From: Phycisphaerae bacterium RAS2
Lineage (GTDB): Bacteria; Planctomycetota; Phycisphaerae; UBA1845; UTPLA1
DNA: 64,000 nt
Reading direction: 5' to 3'
NCBI GenBank assembly: GCA_007753915.1
Contig: CP036352.1
Span: 248,001 to 312,000, forward strand
A program made the translations under genes and the position numbers. Position 1 is the stretch's first letter, and every line of letters begins with the position of its first letter. Under the pieces are notes generated by a model. That model searched no databases, had not been told where the DNA came from, and saw nothing but the letters and a program-made list of their open reading frames with translations. Positions 16,615-25,179 of this stretch are shown here, piece after piece.

Positions 16615-17442
16615 CTAAGCCGTCTTCGCCAGGCGGTCGAAGGACACCTCAAGGCGATCCTTCACGAGCTGCATGTTGTCAGGACGATTGCCGCGCTCGG
16701 GCTGGCAGCAATCTTCGATCAACTTGATCAGCGTGGGATCGAGCTGCTGGGAAGAATCCAGATTCGGATTCCGCCACCGGTCGAGGCTGACGCCCGCCTT
16801 GCTCGTCGCGGAACTGTTCAACTCCGTTTCCACCGAACGGCCCAGAAACACGCGATGCATCGTCGCGCCGAGGCCGAACACGTCGGTCCGCTGGTCCAGC
16901 GCCAATCGCTCGACCTGCTCCTTGGCAATGAAGTCTTTCGTTCCCTGAATGCGCTCTTTGCGCGTAAGCATCGCGCAGGCCTGGCCGAAGTCGATGATCG
17001 TCGGGCGGCCATTCTTCGCGCAGAGAATGTTCTGCGGTTTGAGGTCGGCATGAATGAACCCACGGCGGTGCAGGTCGTGCAGGCCGTCGGCGACGTGCCA
17101 GAATACTTTGATGACCAGCGGCAGGGCCGAAGCCTCGGCAAACTTGTCGAGCGGAACGCCCTCGACGAATTCCAGCAGGTTGTACGCCTCGATCGCGCGC
17201 AGCTTTCGCTTGACGATCCCGTACTCCACCGTTTTGCGAAGGACGGCGTGGCTGTTCAGCACGCCGATGTCGAACTCGTTCTTCAACTGGCGAACCTGCG
17301 ACTGCCAGTTCTCCGCCGAGGCCGAGACCGACTTCTTGCAGTAGTGCTTGCCGTCCTTGGCGTCGCGCATGAGGGTCACGCGGGTCCCGGCGCCGGTTCC
17401 CAGCTCACGCACGAACATCAGGCTTTCAAGTCGCTTTGACAC
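16615..17442 (-). CDS. single-domain serine/threonine protein kinase
   Basis: A 275-residue protein that is only a kinase domain, without membrane segment or sensor part. Visible elements: glycine loop GTGAGT (15-20), lysine in YCKKS (36-37), catalytic loop HADLKPQNIL (131-140, HAD instead of the common HRD), DFGQA (151-155), GTKDFIAKEQ activation segment and RTDVFGLGATMHRVF. All catalytic residues are present, so it should be active. Loss of the Arg before the catalytic Asp suggests it does not need activation-loop phosphorylation (family knowledge). Target unknown; it stands alone. Confidence 0.85.
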   Translation of the reverse strand: MSKRLESLMFVRELGTGAGTRVTLMRDAKDGKHYCKKSVSASAENWQSQVRQLKNEFDIGVLNSHAVLRKTVEYGIVKRKLRAIEAYNLLEFVEGVPLDKFAEASALPLVIKVFWHVADGLHDLHRRGFIHADLKPQNILCAKNGRPTIIDFGQACAMLTRKERIQGTKDFIAKEQVERLALDQRTDVFGLGATMHRVFLGRSVETELNSSATSKAGVSLDRWRNPNLDSSQQLDPTLIKLIEDCCQPERGNRPDNMQLVKDRLEVSFDRLAKTA

Positions 17443-18054
17443 GGCTTCGCTTCAGACAATCGGCGTCCTGTTTGGCGGCATCCTAATATCGGCCAGCCAA
17501 CCATCGAATGTTGTCTTCGTCACCGGTCCATTGCCCTTGCACGGCCAATTCTGCCGCACGAAGGTGCAACGGACCCCGAAACGAGACTCAAAACGCCGGA
17601 TTTCCCCTGTCAGGGCAATTCTTCAAACGGACAATCGTGCGGGGGATTGCCCCAAAAACCATCGATCTCGATGGCACGCATATGATGAAGTGAGGCGAAT
17701 GGGGAACGAAGGTCCGCAAATGATGGACGAAAATAGGGCGAAAACGGGTGCAACACCCAGGTTCCCATCTCCCGCGCTCACGGTCACACCACTATACCGA
17801 CAAGCCACGTGTCTTTCCAACCCGTCTTTCCAACCCGCCCCGGCTTGTTCCTCCCCCATCTCTGAAGAATCGTCGCAATTCGCTTGGGGAAAAGTCGGTT
17901 CGTTGTCGCGTTGAATCGGTGGGGAAAGTTGCCCGATGTAGCCCGGCAACCGCTCGATCTGCGGCAAATTTGCGGTGGAACGGGCGCTGCAATGTTCCTT
18001 GAACCGCCTCGCTGATCGTCGACCGGCCACTGACGCCGATCGGGGGAAAACGCC
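17443..18054. other. long non-coding stretch, nothing recognised
   Basis: About 600 nt between the start of the kinase gene and a doubtful small frame at 18055. Open frames on both strands lack start signals, family motifs or coding-like composition. It includes a short direct repeat (TCTTTCCAACCCG twice, about 17812-17837). It must hold the kinase promoter, but I see no clear -10/-35 pair. Confidence 0.5.
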
Positions 18055-18222
18055 ATGCCGAGAACTCAAACTCACGTCCATTCCCACGGAACCATGAGTC
18101 GATTCTGGCTCACCCTTCGGGCCTGGTGGTGGTGGTTTCGGCCGACGACGGCGTCAGGCCGAGCGTCTGCGCCGGCTGCGGATGTGTCGATGAGGCATTC
18201 GTGCTACGACGCGGATGAGTGA
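18055..18222 (+). CDS. doubtful small ORF, Trp-rich, opposite the 3' end of lptB
   Basis: A 55-codon frame from the ATG at 18055 with a run of four Trp in a short hydrophobic stretch (SRFWLTLRAWWWWF). No ribosome binding site is obvious and the last 19 nt overlap the 3' end of lptB on the other strand. It could be a small membrane peptide or chance. Listed so it is not lost. Confidence 0.2.
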   Translation: MPRTQTHVHSHGTMSRFWLTLRAWWWWFRPTTASGRASAPAADVSMRHSCYDADE

Positions 18223-19007
18223 GCCGCTCCGGCAGGCGTGGGGCCGGTCGGGCGATGGTCAAACTCGTCGCCGCGGAACGTCGTGCCGAGGTAAGCGTCG
18301 CGGACCGTCTGGTCGTTGATCAGCGCCCGGGGGGAACCTTCGGCGATGACGCGGCCCTCGTGAATGATGTAGCTGCGGTCCGTCACTTCCAGCGTCTGAC
18401 GAACGTTGTGATCCGTCAGCAGGATCGACAAGCCCAGATCATTCTTCAGGTGGGAGATTTCGCGTTGCAGGTCCTGCACCGCGATGGGATCAACGCCGCT
18501 GAACGGCTCGTCGAGCAGGATGATGGCGGGTTGGGTGACCAGCGCGCGGGCGATTTCGAGCTTGCGCCGCTCGCCGCCCGATAGCGTTCGTGCCTCCTGT
18601 TTGGCATTCCGCGCGAGGCCGAACTGCTCCATCAACGCGGCGGCGCGCTTGCGGCGCTCGGCTCCGGAAAGCCCTGGCAGCATCTCCAGGATGGCGAGTA
18701 GATTCTGTTCGACGGTCAAACGGATGAAGACGCTGTTTTCCTGCGACAGGTAGCCCAGGCCCTTGCGGGCGCGCTGGTACATGTGCAGCCGGGAAATGTC
18801 TTCCCCTTTGAAGAGCACCTGCCCCGCGTCCGGCGTGACGATGCCCATCGTCATTCTGAAACTTGTCGTTTTTCCGGCGCCGTTGCGGCCCAGTAGACCG
18901 ACAATCTCCCCCTGATTCACGTAAAACCCGACCTTGTTCACGACCATGCGGCCACTGTAACTCTTGACCAAGTCAATTGTCTTGAGCAGCGGGTTGCTGT
19001 GATTCAT
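18204..19007 (-). CDS. lptB: LPS export ABC transporter ATPase LptB
   Basis: A 267-residue ATPase. Walker A GRNGAGKTT at about residue 40, signature LSGGERRKLEIARAL at about 142, Walker B IILLDEPFSGVDP and an H-loop His in LLTDHNVR. The sequence VGLLGRNGAGKTT...MGIV.PD.G and EPFSGVDPIAV are typical of LptB rather than of amino-acid importers. LptB drives extraction of lipopolysaccharide from the inner membrane with LptFG, so the organism should have an outer membrane carrying LPS or an equivalent lipid. The usual lptA and lptC neighbours are absent. The ATG at 19007 is preferred over the TTG at 19013. Confidence 0.88.
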   Translation of the reverse strand: MNHSNPLLKTIDLVKSYSGRMVVNKVGFYVNQGEIVGLLGRNGAGKTTSFRMTMGIVTPDAGQVLFKGEDISRLHMYQRARKGLGYLSQENSVFIRLTVEQNLLAILEMLPGLSGAERRKRAAALMEQFGLARNAKQEARTLSGGERRKLEIARALVTQPAIILLDEPFSGVDPIAVQDLQREISHLKNDLGLSILLTDHNVRQTLEVTDRSYIIHEGRVIAEGSPRALINDQTVRDAYLGTTFRGDEFDHRPTGPTPAGAAHSSAS

Positions 19008-19013
19008 GAGCAA

Positions 19014-19393
19014 TCCTGTCAGGCGCGCCCGCAGGCGGTGTCAGAACCCTGCCGAGCCATGTTGACAACCTGTTTACAGCCCGAGGCGACATCCGAACAC
19101 TTCAACCGTGTTCAATGTGCAGCGGTGGGGATTATAACGAATGCGCAGGCCGGTGCTAACGCAAGGCAAATTCGTTCAGGTCTTCCATAAATCAAACGCT
19201 GTACGCAACTTAGGAAGTGCACAGCCGTTTTATCTGGCTCATTTCGCGTCTGTGCTGCAACACACGAACGGTCAATTACTGAAAGCAATGCGATGGAGCG
19301 AATTTCGGTGATGGTCGATGTGGATAACCTGCGAAATTCACTGCACGGTCGACGCAGATTTCAGAGCGCCTCGATTTGATGAAACCTTCCGTG
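19014..19393. other. intergenic region with the lptB promoter
   Basis: About 380 nt between lptB and the signal peptidase gene, clearly richer in A+T than the neighbours. Apart from the promoter at 19131-19159 nothing coding or structured was recognised. The proximal part would be the lptB leader (about 115 nt). Confidence 0.6.
19131..19159 (-). promoter_or_regulatory. sigma-70-like promoter of lptB
   Basis: On the minus strand TTAGCA (19159-19154) and a perfect TATAAT (19136-19131) are separated by exactly 17 nt. Transcription would start near 19124 and run toward lptB. Confidence 0.7.
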
Positions 19394-21187
19394 TTATCGG
19401 ATGATGCGCATGCGACCGAAGTTGGGAATGATCGGCGGCGAGCCTTCTGAAATGCGCAAGCCGCCCGGCCAGTACACAAAGAACGCGCGGCCGATCAATT
19501 GATCTTCGGGCACGGTTCCGTAGGAGTAGTTCCCGCGCTCGACGAGGAACGGCGCAACCTCCCACCACAAGCGCGAGTCCTTGCTTTGCGGGCTGTTGTC
19601 GCCGCAGCAGAAGTACTCACGGGGGTCTTCACGCAGCAGGATCGGGTTGTTCGCGGTGCCCCAGGCGGGGTATTGCGCGTATTCGTTGCGCTGGCGCGAA
19701 GGTCCGCCGCCGTCAAGCGTGAAGTCCGAGCGATAGAACACATCGCGGTGCACGACCAGGTGGCGGATTTCCATCGGCGTGCCCGTCGCTCCCATTCGAA
19801 CTTCCGCGCGGTTGTAACGGCCGTCCTGATAGGGCCTCTCAAGCAGGCGATCGAGATCGGGCGCGTATTGCTGGTCCGTTGACGCAAGCACTTCGCGGTC
19901 GTTGATTCGAAGCGCCACGCGGTAATCAAGGTTCTCAAACTCAACGGTGACCGGCTGGCCGGACCGCAGCGGGTCGATCTTCGCGCGGGAGAGTTCAATC
20001 CGCACCGGGCCTTTGTCGGACCGATCGAGAATGAGCGTGCCGTCGGTGTGAATGATCGCGCGAAACTCATCCGGCCCGCGCGCCAGCGACAGCGCAAGCT
20101 CCCCATCGGTTGGGCCCGGCCAGAGAACAAAACTCAACTTCACATCGCCCACGTCGTGCTGGGTCGGCACCGCTCCAGCCGTTACATCGTTGTAGGCATA
20201 GTGGTCCTGAATGCGGCGACCCGTGAGCCGAAGCCATTTTGTTTCCTTGCCTTCCGGGACAAAGCGCACAATGGGCGTATTGGCGTCCCAGCCGAACTTT
20301 GCGCCGCCCTCGGCCGCGGCTGACTCACCCGGCGCGCCGCTTGTTTCGGGAACCCACATCGGCGGGTCGAACATCGGCTCGGTGGGAGCGGCTTTCGCGG
20401 CCGGCGGGTAGTCGTGGTCGTAGTGAATCATCCACAGTGACTTCTGCGCGACGGGCGTCTTTCGCTGGATGCGCAGCTGTTGGGAGAGGATTTTCTCCTG
20501 CGCGGGAGTCAGCCGCCGCGCCGACGGATTGCCCTTTGGCGGTGGGTGCGACAAGGCATCGAGGATGTCCCTGGGCACCTTGCTGATCGGCGCGGTGTAC
20601 AGATCGCCATTGATTATCTCCAGCACTTCGCCGGGCAGGCCGAGCATGCGCTTGATGTAATTGGTGTCGCCGTCCTGCGGGTCCTTGAACACGACGACGT
20701 CCCAGCGCTTCGGACCGAGCAGCGGACCGCCGATGTCGTAGGCCCACTTGTGAACAAGGATGCGGTCGCCGGCATCGGGGACGATGCGCGTTTGCGGCGT
20801 TCGATTGAGCTGGTTGTTGCCCGCGCCGGCCCAGCTGCAATTCGGGCATCGCACGCCGAAGCCCAGCGGGGCATCGAGCGTGCCGTCCTGCCGGTAGCCG
20901 CCGGGCAGTTGCAGCGTCTCGCGGACTCCATAGACAAATGGATACTTGCACATTTCGCAGCGGTGCTGCGCGTGCAGACCGTACAGCCCCGGCGCCATGG
21001 ACCCCGTGGGGATGACAAACGCCTCAACAACAAACGCCCGGAACACAAACGCGAGGATGAACGCCACGACGATCGATTCGATCGTGTCGCGGATGCCGTC
21101 GCGCGGCGGAGCCGGGGGTCCGGATACCGAGGGCGAGTTGGCAGCGCTCGCGGTAGGTGGATCAGTCTGGGTCGCGGTGGCAGTCAT
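19394..21187 (-). CDS. lepB: signal peptidase I with large insertion and two CxxC pairs
   Basis: A 597-residue S26 peptidase, about twice the usual size. After a Thr/Pro-rich leader and one membrane segment (residues 38-54) comes PTGSMAPGLYG with the catalytic Ser63. Next are two Cys pairs, CEMC (77-80) and CPNC (114-117), that look like a zinc ribbon inserted into box B. The catalytic Lys is in NYIKRMLGLPGE (about 179). A second long insert (about 210-530) separates this from box E, CCGDNSPQSKDSR, near the C-terminus. It cleaves signal peptides on the outer face of the inner membrane. The start at 21187 skips a leader with no family similarity. Confidence 0.88.
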   Translation of the reverse strand: MTATATQTDPPTASAANSPSVSGPPAPPRDGIRDTIESIVVAFILAFVFRAFVVEAFVIPTGSMAPGLYGLHAQHRCEMCKYPFVYGVRETLQLPGGYRQDGTLDAPLGFGVRCPNCSWAGAGNNQLNRTPQTRIVPDAGDRILVHKWAYDIGGPLLGPKRWDVVVFKDPQDGDTNYIKRMLGLPGEVLEIINGDLYTAPISKVPRDILDALSHPPPKGNPSARRLTPAQEKILSQQLRIQRKTPVAQKSLWMIHYDHDYPPAAKAAPTEPMFDPPMWVPETSGAPGESAAAEGGAKFGWDANTPIVRFVPEGKETKWLRLTGRRIQDHYAYNDVTAGAVPTQHDVGDVKLSFVLWPGPTDGELALSLARGPDEFRAIIHTDGTLILDRSDKGPVRIELSRAKIDPLRSGQPVTVEFENLDYRVALRINDREVLASTDQQYAPDLDRLLERPYQDGRYNRAEVRMGATGTPMEIRHLVVHRDVFYRSDFTLDGGGPSRQRNEYAQYPAWGTANNPILLREDPREYFCCGDNSPQSKDSRLWWEVAPFLVERGNYSYGTVPEDQLIGRAFFVYWPGGLRISEGSPPIIPNFGRMRIIR

Positions 21188-21417
21188 GGTGGTGCGGAAC
21201 GCGAAACGAAAGCCTCGAAACAGCCCGGTGCGTCGGCCGGAATTCAGCCGCCCCCTTCCCTCCCCGACCATACTCCCCCCTTACGAACCGGTCAATCGCG
21301 CGGTTCAATGCGGTTCAACGCAATGTATCTCCCCGTTCGGAGACGCCGCGCAACGCAGCGCCCCGCGCGACGACCGGACCCATCGCCCGCAACGTGCCCA
21401 GCGCCATGCCCCGAGCC

Positions 21418-22470
21418 ATGCCCCACCGCATCCGCATCATCATTAACCCCATCTCCGGTCGAACCCGGGGCAATCGCTCCCTGATGCACCTCTTCCGGCG
21501 ACTGCGATCCGCCGGCACTGATCTCGAGCTGTTCCGCACGACCGGTCCGGGCGATGCCCGTCGATTGGCCTGCGACGCCGCGCGGACCGGCGTCGACCTG
21601 GTCATCGTCGCCGGCGGGGATGGCACAGTGAGCGAAGTCGTGTGCGGCCTGCGCGACGCGACAGTGCCCACCCCGCGCGACCCCGCTCCAAGCTCCCCCC
21701 CGCACCGCGACCCTTCCACGATGCCCCCTGTGCTGATCGCCCCGCGCGGCACGGAGAACGTGCTGGCAAAGTACCTCGGCCTGCGGCTTGATGGCGACGC
21801 ACTGGCCGATGCGGCGTTGAACGGGCGGGCGCAGGAGATCGACATCGGCCTGTGCAACGGTCGGCCGTTCATGCTGGTCGCGGGCGTGGGGTTCGATGCC
21901 GAAGTGGTGCGACGGGTTCACGCCGCGCGCGGGCGGCACCTGGATTACAGCGCGTATGCATGGCCGCTCTGGCGGACGTTCTGGTCCTATCGACATCCGA
22001 CGATTTGCGTTGACGTGGACGGGCAGCGGGTGTTTGAGGGGCCGGGCCTGGCGATCGCCGGGAACATCCCGCGCTACGCGATGGGCCTGCGCCTCCTGCG
22101 CGACGCGCGCCCCGACGATGGCCTGCTGGATGTCTGCATCTTCGCGGTGCGGACGCGTCGCGGATTGATCCGGCACGCGGTGCGCGCAGCCCTGGCGCGA
22201 CACGTGGGGCGACCCGACGTCGTGTACCGCCAGGGCCGCGTGGTGCGCATTGCCGCTGCCAACGAATCGCACCGCGACGGATCGGATTCGCCGCACGGCG
22301 CTGCCACGGATTCGCAACGCGTCGCCACGGACCCGCCGCGCCGCTCGCAGCGCGAATCACCGGTCCCTTGCGTAGAATTGGACGGCGACCCCGGCGGCGA
22401 GTTGCCGATTGAACTGGAAGTGATCCCCCGCGGCGCGCGGTTCATCGTGCCGCAGGGCTGGCGAATGTGA
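21418..22470 (+). CDS. diacylglycerol kinase-family lipid kinase
   Basis: A 350-residue protein of the DAGK / YegS family. INPISGRTRG opens the catalytic domain, GGDGTVSEVVCGL is the nucleotide-binding motif (66-78), APRGTENVLAKYLG is the second conserved block (108-121) and DIGLCNGRPFMLVAGVGFDAEVV the third. It phosphorylates a lipid alcohol, probably diacylglycerol or a long-chain base, at the cytoplasmic membrane. A Ser/Asp/Arg-rich insert (about 280-320) precedes the last strand. Two neighbouring ATGs, 21406 and 21418, are both possible; the longer upstream frame has no conserved residues. It is divergent from lepB. Confidence 0.82.
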   Translation: MPHRIRIIINPISGRTRGNRSLMHLFRRLRSAGTDLELFRTTGPGDARRLACDAARTGVDLVIVAGGDGTVSEVVCGLRDATVPTPRDPAPSSPPHRDPSTMPPVLIAPRGTENVLAKYLGLRLDGDALADAALNGRAQEIDIGLCNGRPFMLVAGVGFDAEVVRRVHAARGRHLDYSAYAWPLWRTFWSYRHPTICVDVDGQRVFEGPGLAIAGNIPRYAMGLRLLRDARPDDGLLDVCIFAVRTRRGLIRHAVRAALARHVGRPDVVYRQGRVVRIAAANESHRDGSDSPHGAATDSQRVATDPPRRSQRESPVPCVELDGDPGGELPIELEVIPRGARFIVPQGWRM

Positions 22471-22480
22471 ACAGCTGTAG

Positions 22481-22511
22481 GGTGCGTCCTCGACGCACCA
22501 CCCGATTTTTT
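22481..22511 (+). terminator. terminator-like hairpin after the lipid kinase gene
   Basis: GGTGCGTC (22481-22488) and GACGCACC (22492-22499) form an 8-bp stem with a 3-nt loop, followed six bases later by six T. It begins with the GTAGGGTGCGTC motif found again at 24817 and 56415, so a repeat family may have been taken up as a terminator. Confidence 0.55.
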
Positions 22512-22543
22512 GTCACCCCGCGAGCGCCGGGGTCCGGAATGGC

Positions 22544-24805
22544 ATGCGTGTAAAGCACTTTTACCGCCATATTTGGGTGGCCCGCGGTCGCCGTCGCACG
22601 ACGATTCGCCATGTCGGGATCCGCGCCCTGGCCCTGCTCGGCTGGGTCCTCGGAGCGATGCCCGCTTCGCGCGTCGAGGCTTATCAGGCAACCACCGATG
22701 CGCCGCCGACGGAAGGGCGCAGCCGCCTTTCAACCCCGCCGGCGGTAGCCCGCACGGAAGGCCCGGGCACTGCATCGGCCCCCGCAACAGCCTCGGCTCC
22801 CGGAACAACGTCGGCCCCCGCAACCGCCCCCACATCGGCCCCCACGATGGCCCCGTTCATCGACCCATGGCATTCCATGGGCTACGAGGACATGGCCCTG
22901 CTGATGAAGACCGCGCGCCGCGCCCTCGACGCGAAGCTCACGGTCGACGCCGAACTCGCGCCGGGCTACGTGCCGCCAGCGCTTCGGGACCGGACCGGCA
23001 TCATCTGCCTGCGAGCGCGATCGAAGGGCGTGCTTCTGGGCGAAGTCACGACGGCGCGCATGCCCATCGTGGAGTCGGCCAACGCCGCCGGGGCAGCGCT
23101 GGCGCAAACCCTGAAGAAGAATAACGTTCAACGTGAGACGGAGGGCCGAACTCTCGGTGGATCGGGCGACATCGCGGGATCAAGCGGCATCGCCGGACCA
23201 ATCGATGGCGGACGAGCCATCGGCCTGGAACTGGAATGGCTGGGTCCGGCGGAGGTCCTGACAGCGCACTTGGCGGATGGGGGGCAATGGTCGGAGGAGT
23301 TGCTGCATTCGTTCGAGCCGGGGGTGGAGGGGATCGCGGTGGAGTTTCAGGGGAAGCAGGTCTGGATCTGTCCTAGCGAGATCGTGACGCGGAACTACAG
23401 CCCCGACCTCGCGCTCGCCGCCGTGGAGTCAAAAGCCGGCGTTCATTTCATTCATAAAGGTCGATTGAGACGAGAGATACGGTATCTTCGCTTCTCCGCC
23501 CTGCATCTCTGGCAGGCCACGTCGGATGTGCTGCCGGTGAGGTTGCATCGCGGAGAGGTGCTGGTCGAATCGCCGGAGGTGGGCTCACGAAGCCTCGACG
23601 CGCTTCAGCTCGACGAGGCGATCGCGCGGATGCGGAGGTATTTGCGTTACCTGCAGATGGCGGATGGCGGTTTCGCGGAGGAGTACAGTCCCAGCGCGGA
23701 TCGGTTTGATCACGGGCCGACGCCGCGGTTGCAGATGAGCGCAATGAGCTCGCTGGCGGCGCTGGCGGCGTGGACGGGTCAGGCGTCGGACCGGGAGCGG
23801 TTGCAGCGCTGCGTGGAGCGTGCCGCGCTGGCGGTGAAGCCGATCCATCGCGCGGAGAAGGATGAGAAGCGTCAGGGGGATGATGCGGGCTCGGTGAAGG
23901 TGGTCGAGGTGGGGCTGGCGGTGCAGTTTCCGGGGGAGGTGGATTGCCTGGAGCCGACCGCGCGGCTGCTGCTGGCCAAGCTGGCCCTTGCACCGAGCAC
24001 GGCCCGCGACGACTCGATGGCGCAGGGTCTTGCGAAGGCGATTCGCGCGAGCCAGGGCGGGGATGGCCGCAACGATGGCCGGCTCGAGTTGATGCTCGAT
24101 TACGGCGCGACGGCCCAACCAGAGTCGATTGCGGCCGGAGCGTGGGGGATGCGGGCGTTGATGGCGTGGGATGGTGCCGTGGAGAGTAGCGCGGGCCGTC
24201 ATGACGCCGGCAAAGATGACACCGGTCGGGGCGACGCCGGCGGGAGCGACTCGTTGTCGCGCGTGCTGGAGCAGGCTCGCACGCATTACCAGTCTTGGTA
24301 TGAGCGCGATGCCGAGCCGCGTGCGTCGGCGGCACTGGCCCGCGCGCTGATGCAGCTTTATGGCAGGACGAATGATGCGCGCTGCAGCGACCTGGCGTTT
24401 TCCATTCTGGATCGGTTCGCGGCCTTGCAGGTGACCCCGGCGTCCTGCCCCATGCCCGAGCTTTGGGGGGCGATCAACGCGGGGCAGCCGGGCGTGGTGG
24501 GTTCGGATAGTGCAGCCTACGTGTCAGCACTGGCGGAGGGCCTGGTGCTGGCCCGGCGGATCGGTGACCGGCAGCGGGTGGAGCGCTACGAGCACGCGGT
24601 TCGCCTCGGTGCGCGGTTCATACTTCAATTGGAGTTCACGGAGGCCGGCTGTTTTTACGTTCGGACGCCGCGTGACGCCATCGGGGGCGTGCGAATGTCT
24701 CCATGGGACCATCGCATTCGCGTGGATCGGTGCGGCGATGCATTGGAATCGCTCATTCAAGCCCGCGCGGCACTGTTCGGGAAGCCGGCGCGACGCGGAG
24801 AGTAA
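22544..24805 (+). CDS. exported protein: AMMECR1-like domain plus helical toroid-like domain
   Basis: A 753-residue protein with a long Arg-rich leader and signal peptide (cleavage near VEAYQ), then an Ala/Pro/Thr/Ser linker (residues 55-105). Residues about 115-320 resemble AMMECR1: LLMKTARRALDAKL, PPALRDRTGIICLRARSKG, PIVESANAAGAALAQ, IGLELEWLGPAEVL and GVEGIAVEFQ...KAGV follow the family order, but the diagnostic LRGCIG is replaced by VLLGEV. Residues about 350-750 are repeated amphipathic helices with YLQMADGGFAEEYSP, like alpha/alpha-toroid proteins. An exported, degenerate AMMECR1 fused to a toroid is unusual. Function unknown. Confidence 0.55.
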   Translation: MRVKHFYRHIWVARGRRRTTIRHVGIRALALLGWVLGAMPASRVEAYQATTDAPPTEGRSRLSTPPAVARTEGPGTASAPATASAPGTTSAPATAPTSAPTMAPFIDPWHSMGYEDMALLMKTARRALDAKLTVDAELAPGYVPPALRDRTGIICLRARSKGVLLGEVTTARMPIVESANAAGAALAQTLKKNNVQRETEGRTLGGSGDIAGSSGIAGPIDGGRAIGLELEWLGPAEVLTAHLADGGQWSEELLHSFEPGVEGIAVEFQGKQVWICPSEIVTRNYSPDLALAAVESKAGVHFIHKGRLRREIRYLRFSALHLWQATSDVLPVRLHRGEVLVESPEVGSRSLDALQLDEAIARMRRYLRYLQMADGGFAEEYSPSADRFDHGPTPRLQMSAMSSLAALAAWTGQASDRERLQRCVERAALAVKPIHRAEKDEKRQGDDAGSVKVVEVGLAVQFPGEVDCLEPTARLLLAKLALAPSTARDDSMAQGLAKAIRASQGGDGRNDGRLELMLDYGATAQPESIAAGAWGMRALMAWDGAVESSAGRHDAGKDDTGRGDAGGSDSLSRVLEQARTHYQSWYERDAEPRASAALARALMQLYGRTNDARCSDLAFSILDRFAALQVTPASCPMPELWGAINAGQPGVVGSDSAAYVSALAEGLVLARRIGDRQRVERYEHAVRLGARFILQLEFTEAGCFYVRTPRDAIGGVRMSPWDHRIRVDRCGDALESLIQARAALFGKPARRGE

Positions 24806-24816
24806 AAGTCGTAACC

Positions 24817-24860
24817 GTAGGGTGCGTCTCCGCCACGGCGAATCCTCGACTCGACGCACC
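24817..24860. repeat. 44-nt dispersed repeat, copy 1 (GTAGGGTGCGTCTCCGCC...)
   Basis: This 44-nt segment after the AMMECR1-like gene is matched in inverted orientation at 56415-56458 with only about three differences. Its ends GGTGCGTC / GACGCACC can pair with each other. A shorter form is at 22478-22499, and its middle part (GATCCGCCGTGGCGG-like) recurs near 12778 and 28128. Confidence 0.7.
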
Positions 24861-25179
24861 GCCCGAGTGACTCCGCAGCGTGTGCCATGGGACCGGTCCG
24901 ACGGAACATTTTCACTTCCCCGGCGCAGCGCCGCATTTTCCAGCATTGAAAGCAGTTCTTGCCGATCGCCGCAGCGCGCGCCGATAAAAATGTTTGCTTG
25001 AAGTCGCGCACATCCCGCCGATATCACCCTCACGAACGGATGCAACGGTTGCGTTGTTTCCGGCGATTCCCGCCGGAGCGCAGTGGTTGAGGCCGAAGCA
25101 ACCGCAACGTTGCAACGATTCGGCCTGATTTCGTGTTGCGTCGTCGAGGCGAATTCGGCGACCGGTGGGTGTGTGGGCA
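24861..25179. other. intergenic region with GCAACG/CGTTGC palindromes
   Basis: About 320 nt upstream of the TPR gene. It contains the 10-bp palindrome GCAACGTTGC (25104-25113) and a related GCAACGGTTGC (25042-25052), about 60 nt apart. Paired sites of this kind may be operators for the downstream flagellar locus, but no regulator is implied by sequence alone. No -10/-35 pair is clear. Confidence 0.4.

Noticed and set aside
16606-17439. A 277-codon plus-strand frame opposite the Ser/Thr kinase
   Set aside because: The minus strand carries all kinase motifs; this frame has none.
17623-18087. A 154-codon minus-strand frame in the gap between kinase and lptB genes
   Set aside because: No start signal, no motif, mixed composition; I treat the gap as non-coding.
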